Assembly (NCBI GenBank): GCA_051000815.1
Contig: JBPCNX010000029.1
Location: forward strand, 62,001-126,000
Direction of reading: 5' to 3'
Length of the DNA stretch: 64,000 nt
DNA from: PSRF01 sp051000815
GTDB taxonomy: Bacteria; Acidobacteriota; Blastocatellia; Pyrinomonadales; Pyrinomonadaceae
This document shows, in pieces, positions 35,841 through 45,206 of the stretch; positions within the stretch are counted from its first letter, which is position 1; every line of letters begins with the position of its first letter. The translations under genes and the position numbers were made by a program. A model generated the notes under the pieces. The model worked only from the letters and a program-made list of their open reading frames with translations, had not been told where the DNA came from and ran no database searches.

Positions 35841-36674
35841 CTAAGCGCGCGCAGTCGTTGGTGTCGCAAGACGATCACCTTTCGCGAGACCGCCCGCTCT
35901 GCGCCAGCGAACTACCAGGATGACCAGCGCGGTCGCCGCGACAATGATGCTGATCATTTGTGATGTGGAGAGACCGGTTAACGTGGTTAAGCCCAGCAGG
36001 TCGCCGCGCGGATCGGCCCTGAGAAACTCGACGGCAAAGCGAACCACCGAGTAGAGCAGGACATACGCGAGAATTACCTGACCGCTGAAACGCCTGCGTT
36101 TATGTAGCCACAACAAGAATAGGAAGACGAACAGCATGGCAAACGATTCATAGAGCTGGACCGGGTGCAGGTGCACATCAATCGGCACACCGGTAATCCG
36201 GTGTCCAAGTTCCGTAAACTGAACGCCCCATGGCAGCGTCGTAGGTTTTCCCCAACAGCAACCAGCGGCGAAGCAGCCCTGACGCCCAAAAAAGTTGCCG
36301 ATGGCGATTCCCGGCGCGCAGGCATCGGCCGTCTTCCACCAGGGCAATTTGTAGCGCCTCATTAAGAAATACCCGACCACGATGGCGCCGATCAGGCCGC
36401 CGTAAAAAACGCCGCCCGATCGGAGGAAGTCGAGTGAGAGCAACTGCAGGGGGTTTTCGCCGTACTGGGGCTCGACCCAGAACAACAAGATCTTCGATCC
36501 GATGAGCCCAGCAAGCAGCATCCAGAGACTGAGATCGTAGATCCTTTCCCGTGGCAAGCCATCTCGTTCCGCGAGTCGCACAGTGATCATAATCGCCGCG
36601 AGGAACGCCAGAGCCAGGAACACGCCGTAGGTGTTAATAGGGAAACTGCCGATGCGGAAAAGTTCTGGATACAT
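35841..36674 (-). CDS. lgt: prolipoprotein diacylglyceryl transferase
   Basis: 277 residues with seven predicted membrane helices. The Lgt signature appears as GIAIGNFFGRQGCFAAGCCW near 140-160, with HPVQLYESFAMLF and YSVVRFAVEFLRAD downstream, carrying the conserved His and Arg residues. It transfers diacylglycerol from phosphatidylglycerol to the lipobox Cys of prolipoproteins at the inner membrane. It lies 10 nt downstream of lspA on the same strand, so both lipoprotein-maturation steps are encoded together. Confidence 0.93.
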   Translation of the reverse strand: MYPELFRIGSFPINTYGVFLALAFLAAIMITVRLAERDGLPRERIYDLSLWMLLAGLIGSKILLFWVEPQYGENPLQLLSLDFLRSGGVFYGGLIGAIVVGYFLMRRYKLPWWKTADACAPGIAIGNFFGRQGCFAAGCCWGKPTTLPWGVQFTELGHRITGVPIDVHLHPVQLYESFAMLFVFLFLLWLHKRRRFSGQVILAYVLLYSVVRFAVEFLRADPRGDLLGLTTLTGLSTSQMISIIVAATALVILVVRWRRAGGLAKGDRLATPTTARA

Positions 36675-36684
36675 CTGGAAAGTG

Positions 36685-37239
36685 CTAAGACTGCCTACTG
36701 CCTACTGCCTTCTGCTTTTTCCTGCCGTCGATCACTAAATCAAAAGCGAGCAGAAAGGCGCCAACACATATGCTCGCGTCGGCAACGTTAAAGACCGGCC
36801 AGTGATAAGAGCCCGCGTGTGCGGAAATAAAGTCAATCACATAACCAAACCTGGCACGGTCGGTTAGATTTCCCGTGATCCCAGCAAGCAGCAAAGCACA
36901 GGCGCCCAATATCCGATCGTCGCTGCGGGCAGTGCGCAGTAAGTAGTAGAGCACCGCAATTGCTGCTGCCATTGCCAGAATTACAAAGAACCAACGTCCC
37001 AACGAACCGCCGCCCTGTAATTGCCCGAAGGCGATGCCGCGATTCTCGGTGTAAACAAAATCCAGAAATCCCTTGATGACAGTCACGTCGTCGCCGGAAC
37101 GAAGTGCTTTGACCGCCCAGGCCTTAGTCACTTGATCCACCATGTAGATGCCGAAGGTTGCCAACAGATAGCCCGCACGCCAGCCGATACGACTGCGTAA
37201 GTCAACGGCAAGATTCGCGTTGTTTAGTCCTGTATCCAT
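36685..37239 (-). CDS. lspA: lipoprotein signal peptidase
   Basis: 184 residues from the ATG at 37239; the frame extends upstream to 37329, but those codons look non-coding. It has four membrane helices. The active-site aspartates are visible in GNLTDRARFGYVIDFI and FNVADASICVGA; VDQVTKAWAVKAL and NRGIAFGQL are other family blocks. It cleaves diacylated prolipoproteins. The last residues (KQKAVGSRQS) are translated from CTGCCTACTGCC-type repeats on the plus strand. It sits between ileS and lgt, the classic ileS-lspA arrangement. Confidence 0.92.
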   Translation of the reverse strand: MDTGLNNANLAVDLRSRIGWRAGYLLATFGIYMVDQVTKAWAVKALRSGDDVTVIKGFLDFVYTENRGIAFGQLQGGGSLGRWFFVILAMAAAIAVLYYLLRTARSDDRILGACALLLAGITGNLTDRARFGYVIDFISAHAGSYHWPVFNVADASICVGAFLLAFDLVIDGRKKQKAVGSRQS

Positions 37240-37330
37240 ATGCCAAGCATAAGTAATGTGGGCTTTTTGCGGCTTTCTCGCACGATGTGCGGTGGCGGCT
37301 CTGCCCACCGAACTAGCCGCGAACTCCAAA

Positions 37331-40318
37331 TTAACTCATCTGTTTCCGCTCAATCTCTTCGAGCGCGGTCACACAACGTTCACAAACGGTTGGATACTGC
37401 GAAGACTCGCCTACCCGAGTTGAATAGTTCCAGCAGCGTTCGCACTTTTCGCCTTCGGCCGCAAGAATCCTAACCTTCACGCCATTATCGCCAGGCTCTG
37501 ATCGCAGCACATCAACCTGGGAGACGATAAACAAATAACGCAGGTCCGCTTCATGGTCTTCAAGGAGATCATAAATCGCGCCAGCCGCCGAGATTTCCAC
37601 ACGCGCTCCTAGCGAGCTGCCGATCTGCTTCGCAATTCGCGCCTCTTCCAGAGCTCGGAGCACATCTTCCCGAACCTCAAATAGTCTTTCCCATTGTGAG
37701 AACCGCTCCTGATCGGAAACCTGCCTCGCTTCCGGAAACGTGGCGATGTGGACTGAGACGGGGCGATCACTTCCACTCGCAGGCAAGTTTTCCCAGATCT
37801 CGTCGGCCGTGAAAGCAAGGAGTGGAGCCAGTAGGCGCGCGAGGGCGTCAGCGATTAGGTAGAGCGTCGTTTGGGCCGAACGCCGAGCCTGATTGCGGGG
37901 CGCGAAGGTGTAGAGCCGGTCTTTAATGATGTCGAAATAACGCGCCGAGAGCGTGACAGTGCAAAAATGATAGACGGTGTGATAGACCGCGTGAAACTCG
38001 TACGCGTCGTACGCTTCGCGCGCTTTGAGAATTGCGGCGTTCAGCTCAGCCAGGGCCCAGCGATCGATCTCCTGCATGTCCGTCTCCGCCACACTGTCCC
38101 GCGTGGGATCAAAGCCGTGGAGATTGCCCAGCGCGAACCGTGCCGTATTTCGTAACTTACGATAGCCGTCGGTTACTCGCTGCAGGATCTCGTCGGAACA
38201 ACGCATGTCGTCGAAGTAATTGGAGGAGGCACACCACAAACGAAGAATCTCGGCCCCGGATTGCTTGATCACTTCATCAGGAGGCACGGCGTTTCCGGCA
38301 GACTTGTGCATCGCCTTGCCTTGGGCATCCACGGTCCAGCCGTGTGTGAGCACCATTTTGTAAGGCGCGCGATTGTGGACTGCCAGACCAACCATGAGCG
38401 ACGAATTGAACCAACCGCGAAACTGATCGCCACCCTCGATGTAAACATCGGCCGGCCAGCGCAGTTCGGGTCGGTTCTCCAACACCGCGATCGAAGAGGC
38501 GCCGCTGTCGAACCAGACATCGAGGATGTCAGTCTCTTTGGTCCACTCCTGCCCGCCGCATTTGCGGCATTGGTAACCCTCCGGCAGCAACTCACTTGCT
38601 TCGCGCGTGTACCAGGCGTCAGCCGACTCCTTCTCAAAGATGTCCGCAACGCGATTAATGATCTGCGGGTCCGCGACAGCTTCAGTACACTTCGCGCAAT
38701 AAAAGACGGGAATGGAAACACCCCAAACGCGCTGACGAGAGACGCACCAGTCCGGTCTCCCTTTGAACATGTTGCGCATTCGATCCACACCCCACGCGGG
38801 CAGCCACTGGACTCTTTCGATTTCAGACAACGCGGCGTCGCGCAATGACGTAGTTGCGGAACTGCTCGTATCGGAAAAGTTATCAGTGAAGTTGGTGCGA
38901 TCGCGTCCATCTTCATCTCGTTCGACGACCGGCCCACCCGCGCGATCCATTGAAATAAACCACTGCGGCGTGGCGCGAAAGATCACTGGATTTTTGCAGC
39001 GCCAGCAATGCGGATAGCGATGTTCGTAATTCTCAGTGAAGAGCAACGCGCCACGCTCGCGCATAAAATCAACGATCTTCGGATTCGCTTCGAAAACGCT
39101 CTGACCCGCGAAGTATTCCACTTCCGGAGTGAAATGCCCGGAATTGTCTACGGGACAATAGATGTCGAGTCCATAACGCTTACCGAGCACGAAATCGTCG
39201 TGGCCATGTCCGGGGGCCGTATGCACACAACCCGTCCCTGACTTGCCGGTTTTCTTTGTATCGCGTGCCTCGCGTACGTCGAGTTCAACTTCTGCGTCAG
39301 CTTCGCCGCCGAGAGTTACGTGTTCACCCACCATTAACAACGAGGGGCGATCGAGCCACGCGTGGCCACACTCGAGCCGATCGAGTTTTGAACCAGGAAA
39401 GCGCGCGAGAACTTTTGGCGGCACCTGCCCGCCCTCGTCATCTCGCCCGTTCAGTTCACACTTTGCCGCCACGGATTCAAGCAATTCGCTGGCGACGATG
39501 TAGACCTCGTTTCCATGTTCAAATGCTGAGTATTCGAAGTCAGGATGAACTGCGATTCCCAGGTTGGCCGGTAGGGTCCACGGCGTAGTCGTCCAGATAA
39601 GAACAAACACCTTCTTGCCAGCAAGCGCCGGATCAATCTGAATCGGGTCGCCCGCAAAAGGAAACTTCACATATACAGACGGACTGGTGTGCTGATGATA
39701 TTCAACTTCGGCTTCAGCAAGTGCCGTCTGGTCGTGTATGCACCAATAAACTGGCCGGGCGCCCTTGTAGACATATCCGCGCTCGACGAACCGTCCAAAG
39801 AGGCGAGCAGTTTCCGCCTCATAATGGTTGGACATCGTCAGGTACGGATTGTCCCACTCGCCAAGGATGCCGAGGCGTTGGAAGTCCCGGGTCTGACGTT
39901 TCAACGCTTCAGACGCATGTTCGCGACAGGCGCGGCGGATCGACACCGCCGGCATGTTGGCCTTCTTCGCGCCCAGCTTGCGATCGACATACAACTCAAT
40001 CGGAAGACCATGACAGTCATAACCGGGAACGTAAGGCGCATCGAAACCCATCATCGTGCGCGACTTAATGATGAAGTCCTTGAGGATTTTGTTCAGCGCC
40101 GTTCCCAGGTGAATGTCAGCGTTGGCGTAGGGAGGGCCATCGTGAAGGATGAATTTCTCGGCGCACGCGCGGTCCTGCCGGATCATTTCGTAGAGTTTGA
40201 ATTCCGCCCATTTCTTCAAACGCGCCGGCTCGCTCTGCGCCAGATTGGCCTTCTGAGAGAAGCCGGTTTTGGGCAGATTGACAGTCTTCTTAAGATCGAG
40301 TGGGGTTTCGGTAGACAT
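37331..40318 (-). CDS. ileS: isoleucine--tRNA ligase
   Basis: 995 residues of a class I aminoacyl-tRNA synthetase. PYANADIHLGTALNKIL near 63 is the HIGH region, WDCHGLPIE-type PGYDCHGLPIELYVDRKLG follows, and KAMHKSAGNAVPPDEVI near 620 is the KMSKS equivalent. The editing domain lies in between. A C-terminal zinc finger (CERCWNYS ... CERCV) is present. The enzyme charges tRNA-Ile. It is followed about 90 nt later by lspA. Confidence 0.96.
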   Translation of the reverse strand: MSTETPLDLKKTVNLPKTGFSQKANLAQSEPARLKKWAEFKLYEMIRQDRACAEKFILHDGPPYANADIHLGTALNKILKDFIIKSRTMMGFDAPYVPGYDCHGLPIELYVDRKLGAKKANMPAVSIRRACREHASEALKRQTRDFQRLGILGEWDNPYLTMSNHYEAETARLFGRFVERGYVYKGARPVYWCIHDQTALAEAEVEYHQHTSPSVYVKFPFAGDPIQIDPALAGKKVFVLIWTTTPWTLPANLGIAVHPDFEYSAFEHGNEVYIVASELLESVAAKCELNGRDDEGGQVPPKVLARFPGSKLDRLECGHAWLDRPSLLMVGEHVTLGGEADAEVELDVREARDTKKTGKSGTGCVHTAPGHGHDDFVLGKRYGLDIYCPVDNSGHFTPEVEYFAGQSVFEANPKIVDFMRERGALLFTENYEHRYPHCWRCKNPVIFRATPQWFISMDRAGGPVVERDEDGRDRTNFTDNFSDTSSSATTSLRDAALSEIERVQWLPAWGVDRMRNMFKGRPDWCVSRQRVWGVSIPVFYCAKCTEAVADPQIINRVADIFEKESADAWYTREASELLPEGYQCRKCGGQEWTKETDILDVWFDSGASSIAVLENRPELRWPADVYIEGGDQFRGWFNSSLMVGLAVHNRAPYKMVLTHGWTVDAQGKAMHKSAGNAVPPDEVIKQSGAEILRLWCASSNYFDDMRCSDEILQRVTDGYRKLRNTARFALGNLHGFDPTRDSVAETDMQEIDRWALAELNAAILKAREAYDAYEFHAVYHTVYHFCTVTLSARYFDIIKDRLYTFAPRNQARRSAQTTLYLIADALARLLAPLLAFTADEIWENLPASGSDRPVSVHIATFPEARQVSDQERFSQWERLFEVREDVLRALEEARIAKQIGSSLGARVEISAAGAIYDLLEDHEADLRYLFIVSQVDVLRSEPGDNGVKVRILAAEGEKCERCWNYSTRVGESSQYPTVCERCVTALEEIERKQMS

Positions 40319-40432
40319 AAGCCTTCAGGTCTTCAGAATAATCAATACTAACAGTAGAAGTGTTTGCGCACCAAAATCACGTAACGGTGGGAGTTGGAGC
40401 AACGCTCGCGGTCACTCTGCGTCCGGTCCCAT

Positions 40433-40584
40433 GAGGTCAGTACCACCATGCGGTAGCAGGTGGGTCGCAAGATTGCCGATTGCTCATTGCCGATTAACAG
40501 CTTTCGGGATCGACCAATTGGCAATCCGAAATCGACAATTGGCAATGACAGAGCCACCCGCTACCGCGAGGTGGTACTGACCTC
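40433..40584. repeat. GAGGTCAGTACCACC inverted-repeat element
   Basis: The arms 40433-40463 and 40554-40584 are complementary in 28 of 31 positions (GAGGTCAGTACCACC...GGTAGC.GGTGG). A third copy of the arm, alone, is at 62490-62520. The interior is occupied by a class-A hairpin, so one element appears inserted in, or grown within, another. Confidence 0.8.
40472..40546. repeat. ATTGCCG hairpin, copy nested in another element
   Basis: The left arm 40472-40495 carries ATTGCCGATT units, the loop 40496-40515 contains CGGGA, and the right arm 40516-40546 starts AATTGGCAATC and ends GACAATTGGCAAT. The right arm agrees with the copy at 55369-55399 in 29 of 31 positions, and the loop is also similar. 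Confidence 0.85.
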
Positions 40585-40683
40585 GTGACACTGCGTTGTG
40601 TAATATCTCAGCTACCTATCCGCAACAGCGTGTGGTGCTGACCTCATGCCAATACGTAAGTGTCAGCATCCAGGCCATATCCA

Positions 40684-40742
40684 AAAAATTAAAAACCCGA
40701 ACCAGTTACCCGCGGATGGGATGGTTCGGGTTCTTACGAACG
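40684..40742 (-). terminator. Rho-independent terminator
   Basis: On the minus strand AACCCGAACC (40742-40733) pairs perfectly with GGTTCGGGTT (40703-40694) across a 29-nt loop and is followed by TTTAATTTTTT. It lies just after the stop of the membrane helical-protein gene. Confidence 0.8.
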
Positions 40743-40753
40743 TTGGGCCTCAT

Positions 40754-41323
40754 TTAGCCGATAAACATCTCATCCTCTCCGTAGATTTGATTGATGGGCT
40801 TCGGCGCCGGCGCCACGAGGACTTCGAGGCCGCGGCGAAAGCCCGCCATAATCGCTGCCAGTTCACGCGCCGGCTCAATCACCTTCGACTGGATGAAATC
40901 TGTTGTCGAGACCACCTGGCGATGCGTGCGATCAATCGTGCTGCTGACAAGCTCTACCTTCTCGCGCGCCTCCCTGGCGCTGAGACCAACCACTTCCTTC
41001 AGCTCGCCAACTTCATCCTTCAGGATTGCCAGTGATTCGGAGAAATGCATCGTCGCTGTGGAGAGATGATTGGACACCGCGTTGAATTGCTCGGCGATGT
41101 GCTTTCCCTGCACGGCGATTTGTTTACCTTGTTCGCTCATCACCGTAACTTTATCGATCAACGGTTCGAGTTTCTCTTCCAAGCGGTTTACGGACTTCAC
41201 TGCGCGGCTAACAAAAACAGCGATGGAGACCATCGCGATTGCCATGATGATGAACGACAGGGCGATGACCACCATCACCCAGAACATCGGATCATTGGGA
41301 TTGATTTGGAGCGCGAGAGGCAT
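40754..41323 (-). CDS. membrane-anchored helical protein (DUF948-like)
   Basis: 189 residues from the ATG at 41323; an upstream extension in the same frame is translated repeat and not credible. One transmembrane helix lies at about residues 13-38 (FWVMVVIALSFIIMAIAMVS). A long amphipathic helical region (SVNRLEEKLEPLIDKVTVM) follows, with repeated Gln/His/Asn positions, ending in a Pro-rich segment. The plan resembles DUF948/YtxG-type envelope stress proteins. The YtxH-like gene is next upstream, as ytxG and ytxH are neighbours in Bacillus, which supports the call. Confidence 0.65.
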   Translation of the reverse strand: MPLALQINPNDPMFWVMVVIALSFIIMAIAMVSIAVFVSRAVKSVNRLEEKLEPLIDKVTVMSEQGKQIAVQGKHIAEQFNAVSNHLSTATMHFSESLAILKDEVGELKEVVGLSAREAREKVELVSSTIDRTHRQVVSTTDFIQSKVIEPARELAAIMAGFRRGLEVLVAPAPKPINQIYGEDEMFIG

Positions 41324-41333
41324 AGATTCTATT

Positions 41334-41415
41334 GATTGCCGATTGTTCATTGCCAATTGCCGATTTCGTCTGGTTAACCAGCAATCGGCAATCGGCAATT
41401 GAAAATCGCCAATGG
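41334..41415. repeat. ATTGCCG hairpin between ytxG- and ytxH-like genes
   Basis: The left arm 41334-41365 (ATTGCCGATTG, ATTGCCAATTGCCG) and the right arm 41381-41415 (GCAATCGGCAATCGGCAATT) are separated by about 15 nt. It fills the whole gap between two co-directional genes. Confidence 0.8.
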
Positions 41416-41416
41416 C

Positions 41417-41884
41417 CTAGTTGGCTTTCTCGTCGTACTTCGGTGCGGCCTCGAGGCGGCCTGACATTTCGGTCTTCCGCTTTTCTTCCTGATAGGCTTT
41501 CTTGCCGGCATCAATCGCTGCCGCAACCGTGCCGGTCTGGCGGGCTGCCGTTTCGCGGGCTGTGCGTGCCAGGTCGGACGCAGTGTCACGGGCCGTGCGC
41601 GCGACCTCGCCGACTTTCTCAGAAGCAGTCGAGTAAAGCTCTGTGGCGCGTTCTCGGCCGGTTTCATAGTATTCGCCGGCACGATCGCCAAGTTGCTGGG
41701 CGGCCTCGCGTGAACGGTCAATACCTTTGCGTGTCGCGTCGGCAATGTCACCGCGAAGTTCGTGACCCGATTTTGGCGCGAACAGCAGCGCAATTACAGC
41801 GCCGATTCCGCCACCAATTAAAAGATACGTTAGACGAGTAGAAACGCTGTCACCGCTATCTCGCCGATAGTCATCGCTTCCCAT
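41417..41884 (-). CDS. YtxH domain-containing protein
   Basis: 155 residues with a clear AAAGGAA ribosome binding site. TYLLIGGGIGAVIALLFAP near residues 19-37 followed by KSGHELRGDIAD is the YtxH membrane anchor motif. The remainder is a long Ala/Arg/Glu-rich helix with apolipoprotein-like repeats (RARDT, ARTARETAAR). Proteins of this family are general-stress membrane-associated proteins of unknown mechanism. It sits directly upstream of the DUF948-like gene. Confidence 0.8.
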   Translation of the reverse strand: MGSDDYRRDSGDSVSTRLTYLLIGGGIGAVIALLFAPKSGHELRGDIADATRKGIDRSREAAQQLGDRAGEYYETGRERATELYSTASEKVGEVARTARDTASDLARTARETAARQTGTVAAAIDAGKKAYQEEKRKTEMSGRLEAAPKYDEKAN

Positions 41885-42366
41885 AAGGGATTCCTTTCTT
41901 CAAAAGCGCAACCGCGGGGCTGCAACAAGTTAGGTCGAATTGTTATTGGTTCCAGACTCGGAATATAACAAAGCAAGTCTCAGGTCTCAAGTCCATAGGC
42001 TCAAGCGGCCGGATCTCAGGTCTCGAAACTCTCCGTATCAGTCAACCCGGGCACCGCAGTCTCAAGTTTCAAGTCTCAGGTCTCAAGTCTCAGGTCTCAA
42101 GTCCCAGGTCCCAGGTCTCAGGTGTCAGAGTTTCATCCAGTTCAAGCCCTGAAAGGGCGATAGATGAAAATGATAAAAGGACAGATCTGTTTCTGTTGCC
42201 CCTCCGGGGCTCGAGGTTTAGCGAGCGTTCTCGTCCAGGGCTGCGCACTACGTGCTTGCTCCTGGCTACCTGTATGCCGCGCCTCCCGGCGTTCATGTTA
42301 TCCAGAAGACCTGCGATCTAAGACTTGAGACCTAAGACCTGAGACTTGAGACCTGAGACTTGGGAC
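41885..42366. other. intergenic region of GTCTCAA repeats and palindromes
   Basis: About 480 bases. The left arm 41973-42125 is made of CAAGTCTCAGGT units on the plus strand, and the right arm 42311-42366 is the reverse complement (GACTTGAGACCTGAGACTTG). The middle (42127-42300) holds CCCTGAAAGGGC, GCCCCTCCGGGGC and CAGGGCTGCGCACTACGTGC palindromes, of the style of dispersed repeats in Planctomycetes and Acidobacteria. No gene is present. Confidence 0.8.
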
Positions 42367-44487
42367 CTAATCCGGCTTCCCGCCACCGTTGTATTGTTCG
42401 AGCTTGCGGTAAAGGGTCTTGCGTCCGATGCCCAGGGCGCGGGCCGCGTGGGACTTGTCGCCGTGAGTGTAATCGAGCGTAGCCTCAATTGCCTGCCGTT
42501 CGATTTCTTCCATTGATGAAGGAACCGTCACCGCAAATGTGGTGGTGCGTCCTTCGCTGGCCGCGCTGGCCCGTTCCACCTTAATGCGGTCCCGCTCTTC
42601 GAGAACGGTTTTATTGATCGCTTCCGGCAAATCCTCGAGTTCAATCTGCCGGCCGGAAGCGATAATCACCGCGCGCTCGATGGCGTTTTCCAGCTCGCGA
42701 ACATTGCCGGGCCAGTGATAAGTCATGAGAGCTTGTAAGGCGTCTTTGGAAATCCCCGAAATGAACCGCCCGGTTTTTTGCTTGTAGTGTTCGAGAAAAT
42801 GAATCACAAGCGGATGAATGTCCTCGGGCCGTTCCCGCAACGGCGGCAGCACGATAGGGAAAACCGAAAGCCTGTAGAACAGATCCCGGCGAAATGTTCC
42901 CAACTCGGTGGCCCGTTCCAGGTCGACGTTGGATGCCGCAAGCACGCGCACATCTGCCTTCAACACTTCATTGCCGCCCACTCGAGTAAATTCGCCATCC
43001 TGCAACACACGCAGCAACCGCACCTGCGCCGATAAACTCATCTCGCCGACTTCGTCAAGAAACAGGGTGCCGCCGTTTGCTTCTTCAAATCTTCCGCGCC
43101 GGCGCGAACGAGCATCTGTGAATGCGCCTTTCTCGTGACCAAACAATTCCGACTCCAGCAATGTTTCAGGGATCGCGCCGCAGTTTAATTTTACGTAAGG
43201 ATGGTTTTCGCGACCGGAGTTGTAGTGAATCAGATTAGCGAGCAGCTCTTTGCCGGTGCCGGATTCACCATGGATCAGAACAGTGGTTTGCGTGTTGGCA
43301 ACGCTCAGCGCCAATTCCATCGCCCGGCGAATCGCCGGTGTCTGCCCGATGATCCTGTCTTCGCCGTAGCGCTCATGCAGGGCGCTTCGCAGATGCATTA
43401 CTTCCGCCGACAGCTGGTCGCGTTCCAACGCCGTGCCGATCTGATCTGCGATGCCTTCAACCAGCGCTACTTCGTGATCGGCAAATCCTTCTCGAGCTTC
43501 GCTCCACACCAGTCCCAGCAAACCAAAGGTATGACCGGCGACCCTGACCGGGGCCACGAGTGCCGCCCTTCCCCCCAGGGTGGCGTTGAAGATCAGTCGA
43601 AATGGAAAGGGTAAATCCTTATCCAGGAGCCGTAATGTTTTTCCTTCGGCCAGCACGGACATCGCTGCAGGAAACTCGGTTATATCGAGCGATTGTTCAT
43701 GGGAGTCAATCAAACCCTGCACCGAGTCGGTAGTGGCATGCGGCGCCGCTTTAAAAGCCGCCAGACTGATCCGTCCACCTTTTCTGTCAAGCACGCCAAG
43801 CGCTGAATAGTCTGCGCCCACTAGCGAAATCGCCCGTTCCAGTACGAGTGACGAGACGTCCCGAAAATCGGAGCGGGCGTTGAGCGCATTGGCGATCTCC
43901 AGCAGCGCGCGTTTGGTTTCTCCCTCGCGTTCCTTGTCCGTGAAGAGACGAGTGTACTGGTAACCGACGGCGATTTGACTGGCAATGGATTCCAGAAAAG
44001 AAACTTCGTCATCAAGCCAGGCGCGCGTTGAACGCGTGGTATGCATTCCCACGAGACCCAGGACATCGCCCCCGAGAACCACAGGCACCACCAGCAGGGA
44101 ACGCGTTCGCAGGCTTGCAGCCAGGAACCGGACCTTCTGATCGAGACCGGGTGCTGAAGTGTCGTCGAGACGTATTGGTTTTGTCAGATCGATATGCTCG
44201 GAAAGTTTGTTCAACTCGAGCGGTATAGCTGTTCCCAGGCTGGAGGGCACATCATCAGACGCGCGCCATTCATGGCTAATCTTGAGTTCACTGGCCGACG
44301 TCAACTGGATCACATCGCAGCGATCCACGTTCATCATACGTCCCAACTCGGAGACTATAACGTTGAGAAACCTGTCGAGATTAATTGTCGTCGGGAACGC
44401 GAGCGCGAGCCGTGTGACGATCGACTCACGGGCTTCGTGCATCTTGATCTTGCGTTCGAGCGAAAGGGACTGTGCGGTATCAGACAT
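42367..44487 (-). CDS. sigma-54-dependent activator with tandem GAF domains
   Basis: 706 residues from the ATG at 44487; the frame runs on to 44673 through unlikely sequence. Two GAF domains occupy about residues 20-340 (SLLVVPVVLGGDVLGLVGMH; RAALVAPVRVAGHTFGLLGL). The AAA+ domain follows with Walker A HGESGTGKELLAN, the sigma-54 contact loop KGAFTDARSRR, Walker B GGTLFLDEVGEM and a WPGNVRELENAIERAV sensor region. A Fis-type helix-turn-helix (KSHAARALGIGRKTLYRKLE) ends the chain. The contact loop reads GAFTDA instead of the canonical GAFTGA, a variant seen in natural activators. The GAF input suggests sensing of a small molecule or gas; targets are unknown. Confidence 0.9.
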   Translation of the reverse strand: MSDTAQSLSLERKIKMHEARESIVTRLALAFPTTINLDRFLNVIVSELGRMMNVDRCDVIQLTSASELKISHEWRASDDVPSSLGTAIPLELNKLSEHIDLTKPIRLDDTSAPGLDQKVRFLAASLRTRSLLVVPVVLGGDVLGLVGMHTTRSTRAWLDDEVSFLESIASQIAVGYQYTRLFTDKEREGETKRALLEIANALNARSDFRDVSSLVLERAISLVGADYSALGVLDRKGGRISLAAFKAAPHATTDSVQGLIDSHEQSLDITEFPAAMSVLAEGKTLRLLDKDLPFPFRLIFNATLGGRAALVAPVRVAGHTFGLLGLVWSEAREGFADHEVALVEGIADQIGTALERDQLSAEVMHLRSALHERYGEDRIIGQTPAIRRAMELALSVANTQTTVLIHGESGTGKELLANLIHYNSGRENHPYVKLNCGAIPETLLESELFGHEKGAFTDARSRRRGRFEEANGGTLFLDEVGEMSLSAQVRLLRVLQDGEFTRVGGNEVLKADVRVLAASNVDLERATELGTFRRDLFYRLSVFPIVLPPLRERPEDIHPLVIHFLEHYKQKTGRFISGISKDALQALMTYHWPGNVRELENAIERAVIIASGRQIELEDLPEAINKTVLEERDRIKVERASAASEGRTTTFAVTVPSSMEEIERQAIEATLDYTHGDKSHAARALGIGRKTLYRKLEQYNGGGKPD

Positions 44488-44865
44488 CGTAAACAACGCG
44501 TGGAGAATGGTTCGCGGGACAACCGGGCCATTACGGCATCTGGGATCTGTTAACCGCTCCGGTGCGGTGATCATAGCTAACCGGCAGTCAAATGCAAAGC
44601 AGGTGAGTTCGCATTGCCAATTGCCGATTCGTCGGCGGGCGGCAACGCTCTGAGGTGGACGGCGCATCTTCATAACGGAGGCTATGGTCAGTTTGAAGAC
44701 ATCGCCTAGCCAACGCCTTCGGCGTTCATGCGAATCTTAGGGGCTCTATTTCAAAGTGACTCACTACCCCTTAAGTGGGCCCACGTTGCAAGGCCGCAGG
44801 ACGGTCATTATAATCATCACGGTATTAATCATCCTGCCTTCACGCGGGTATCCGAGTAACGAATC
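44488..44865. other. divergent intergenic region
   Basis: About 380 bases between the sigma-54 activator and fmdB. A class-A fragment (GCATTGCCAATTGCCGATTC) lies at about 44611-44630 and a small palindrome at 44715-44730 (GCCTTCGGC). The 3' part carries the fmdB promoter. No gene is visible. Confidence 0.6.
44786..44814 (+). promoter_or_regulatory. promoter of fmdB-VWFA operon
   Basis: TTGCAA (44786-44791), a 17-nt spacer and a perfect TATAAT (44809-44814). The ATG of the zinc-ribbon gene is 52 nt after the -10 box. Confidence 0.8.
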
Positions 44866-45180
44866 ATGCCGATTTACGAATACGAGTGTCGCAAATGTGG
44901 GGCACTCACTGAGGTCTTCCAGAAAATGGACGCGAAGGCGCCTGCCCGGTGCGGCAAGTGCGGCGGGCGTTTGGATAAGCGTGTGTCGGCTCCTGCAATC
45001 CAGTTCAAGGGTTCCGGCTGGTACGTGACCGACTATGCCGGCAACGGCAGAAAAGCGGCGGAGAAAGCTGAATCCGATGCCGCGAAAGACGATAAGAAGG
45101 CAGATAAGAAAAAAGAGAGCTCCCCGGCCAAGAAAACTTCCGAAAAAGCTTCGTCGACTAAAACCCCCAGTAGTGATTGA
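44866..45180 (+). CDS. FmdB-family zinc-ribbon protein
   Basis: 104 residues. The N-terminal MPIYEYECRKCGALTEVFQK and the second pair CGKCGGRL form the C-x2-C...C-x2-C zinc ribbon of the FmdB (regulatory protein) family; GSGWYVTDYAG near 47 is also typical. The C-terminal third is a Lys/Ala/Ser/Glu-rich tail, likely disordered. The function of the family is unclear. Its stop overlaps a possible TTG start of the VWFA gene, so the two are probably co-transcribed. Confidence 0.85.
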   Translation: MPIYEYECRKCGALTEVFQKMDAKAPARCGKCGGRLDKRVSAPAIQFKGSGWYVTDYAGNGRKAAEKAESDAAKDDKKADKKKESSPAKKTSEKASSTKTPSSD

Positions 45181-45206
45181 AGCGTCAAACACGCAAGCGT
45201 GAACTG

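Larger units (their letters stand above)
40319..40753. other. intergenic region with nested repeat elements and a terminator
   Basis: About 435 bases between ileS and a membrane protein gene, both on the minus strand. It contains an outer inverted repeat (40433-40584), a class-A hairpin nested inside it (40472-40546), a related half-site near 40632-40650 (GTGGTGCTGACCTCATG) and a terminator for the downstream minus-strand gene. No gene is seen. Confidence 0.75.

Noticed and set aside
41324..41398. N-terminal extension of the DUF948-like protein
   Set aside because: It translates an ATTGCCG repeat; the ATG at 41323 precedes the conserved helix directly.
42900..43000. GAFTDA loop as evidence of a broken sigma-54 activator
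   Set aside because: The loop is a known natural variant and all other AAA+ motifs are intact.
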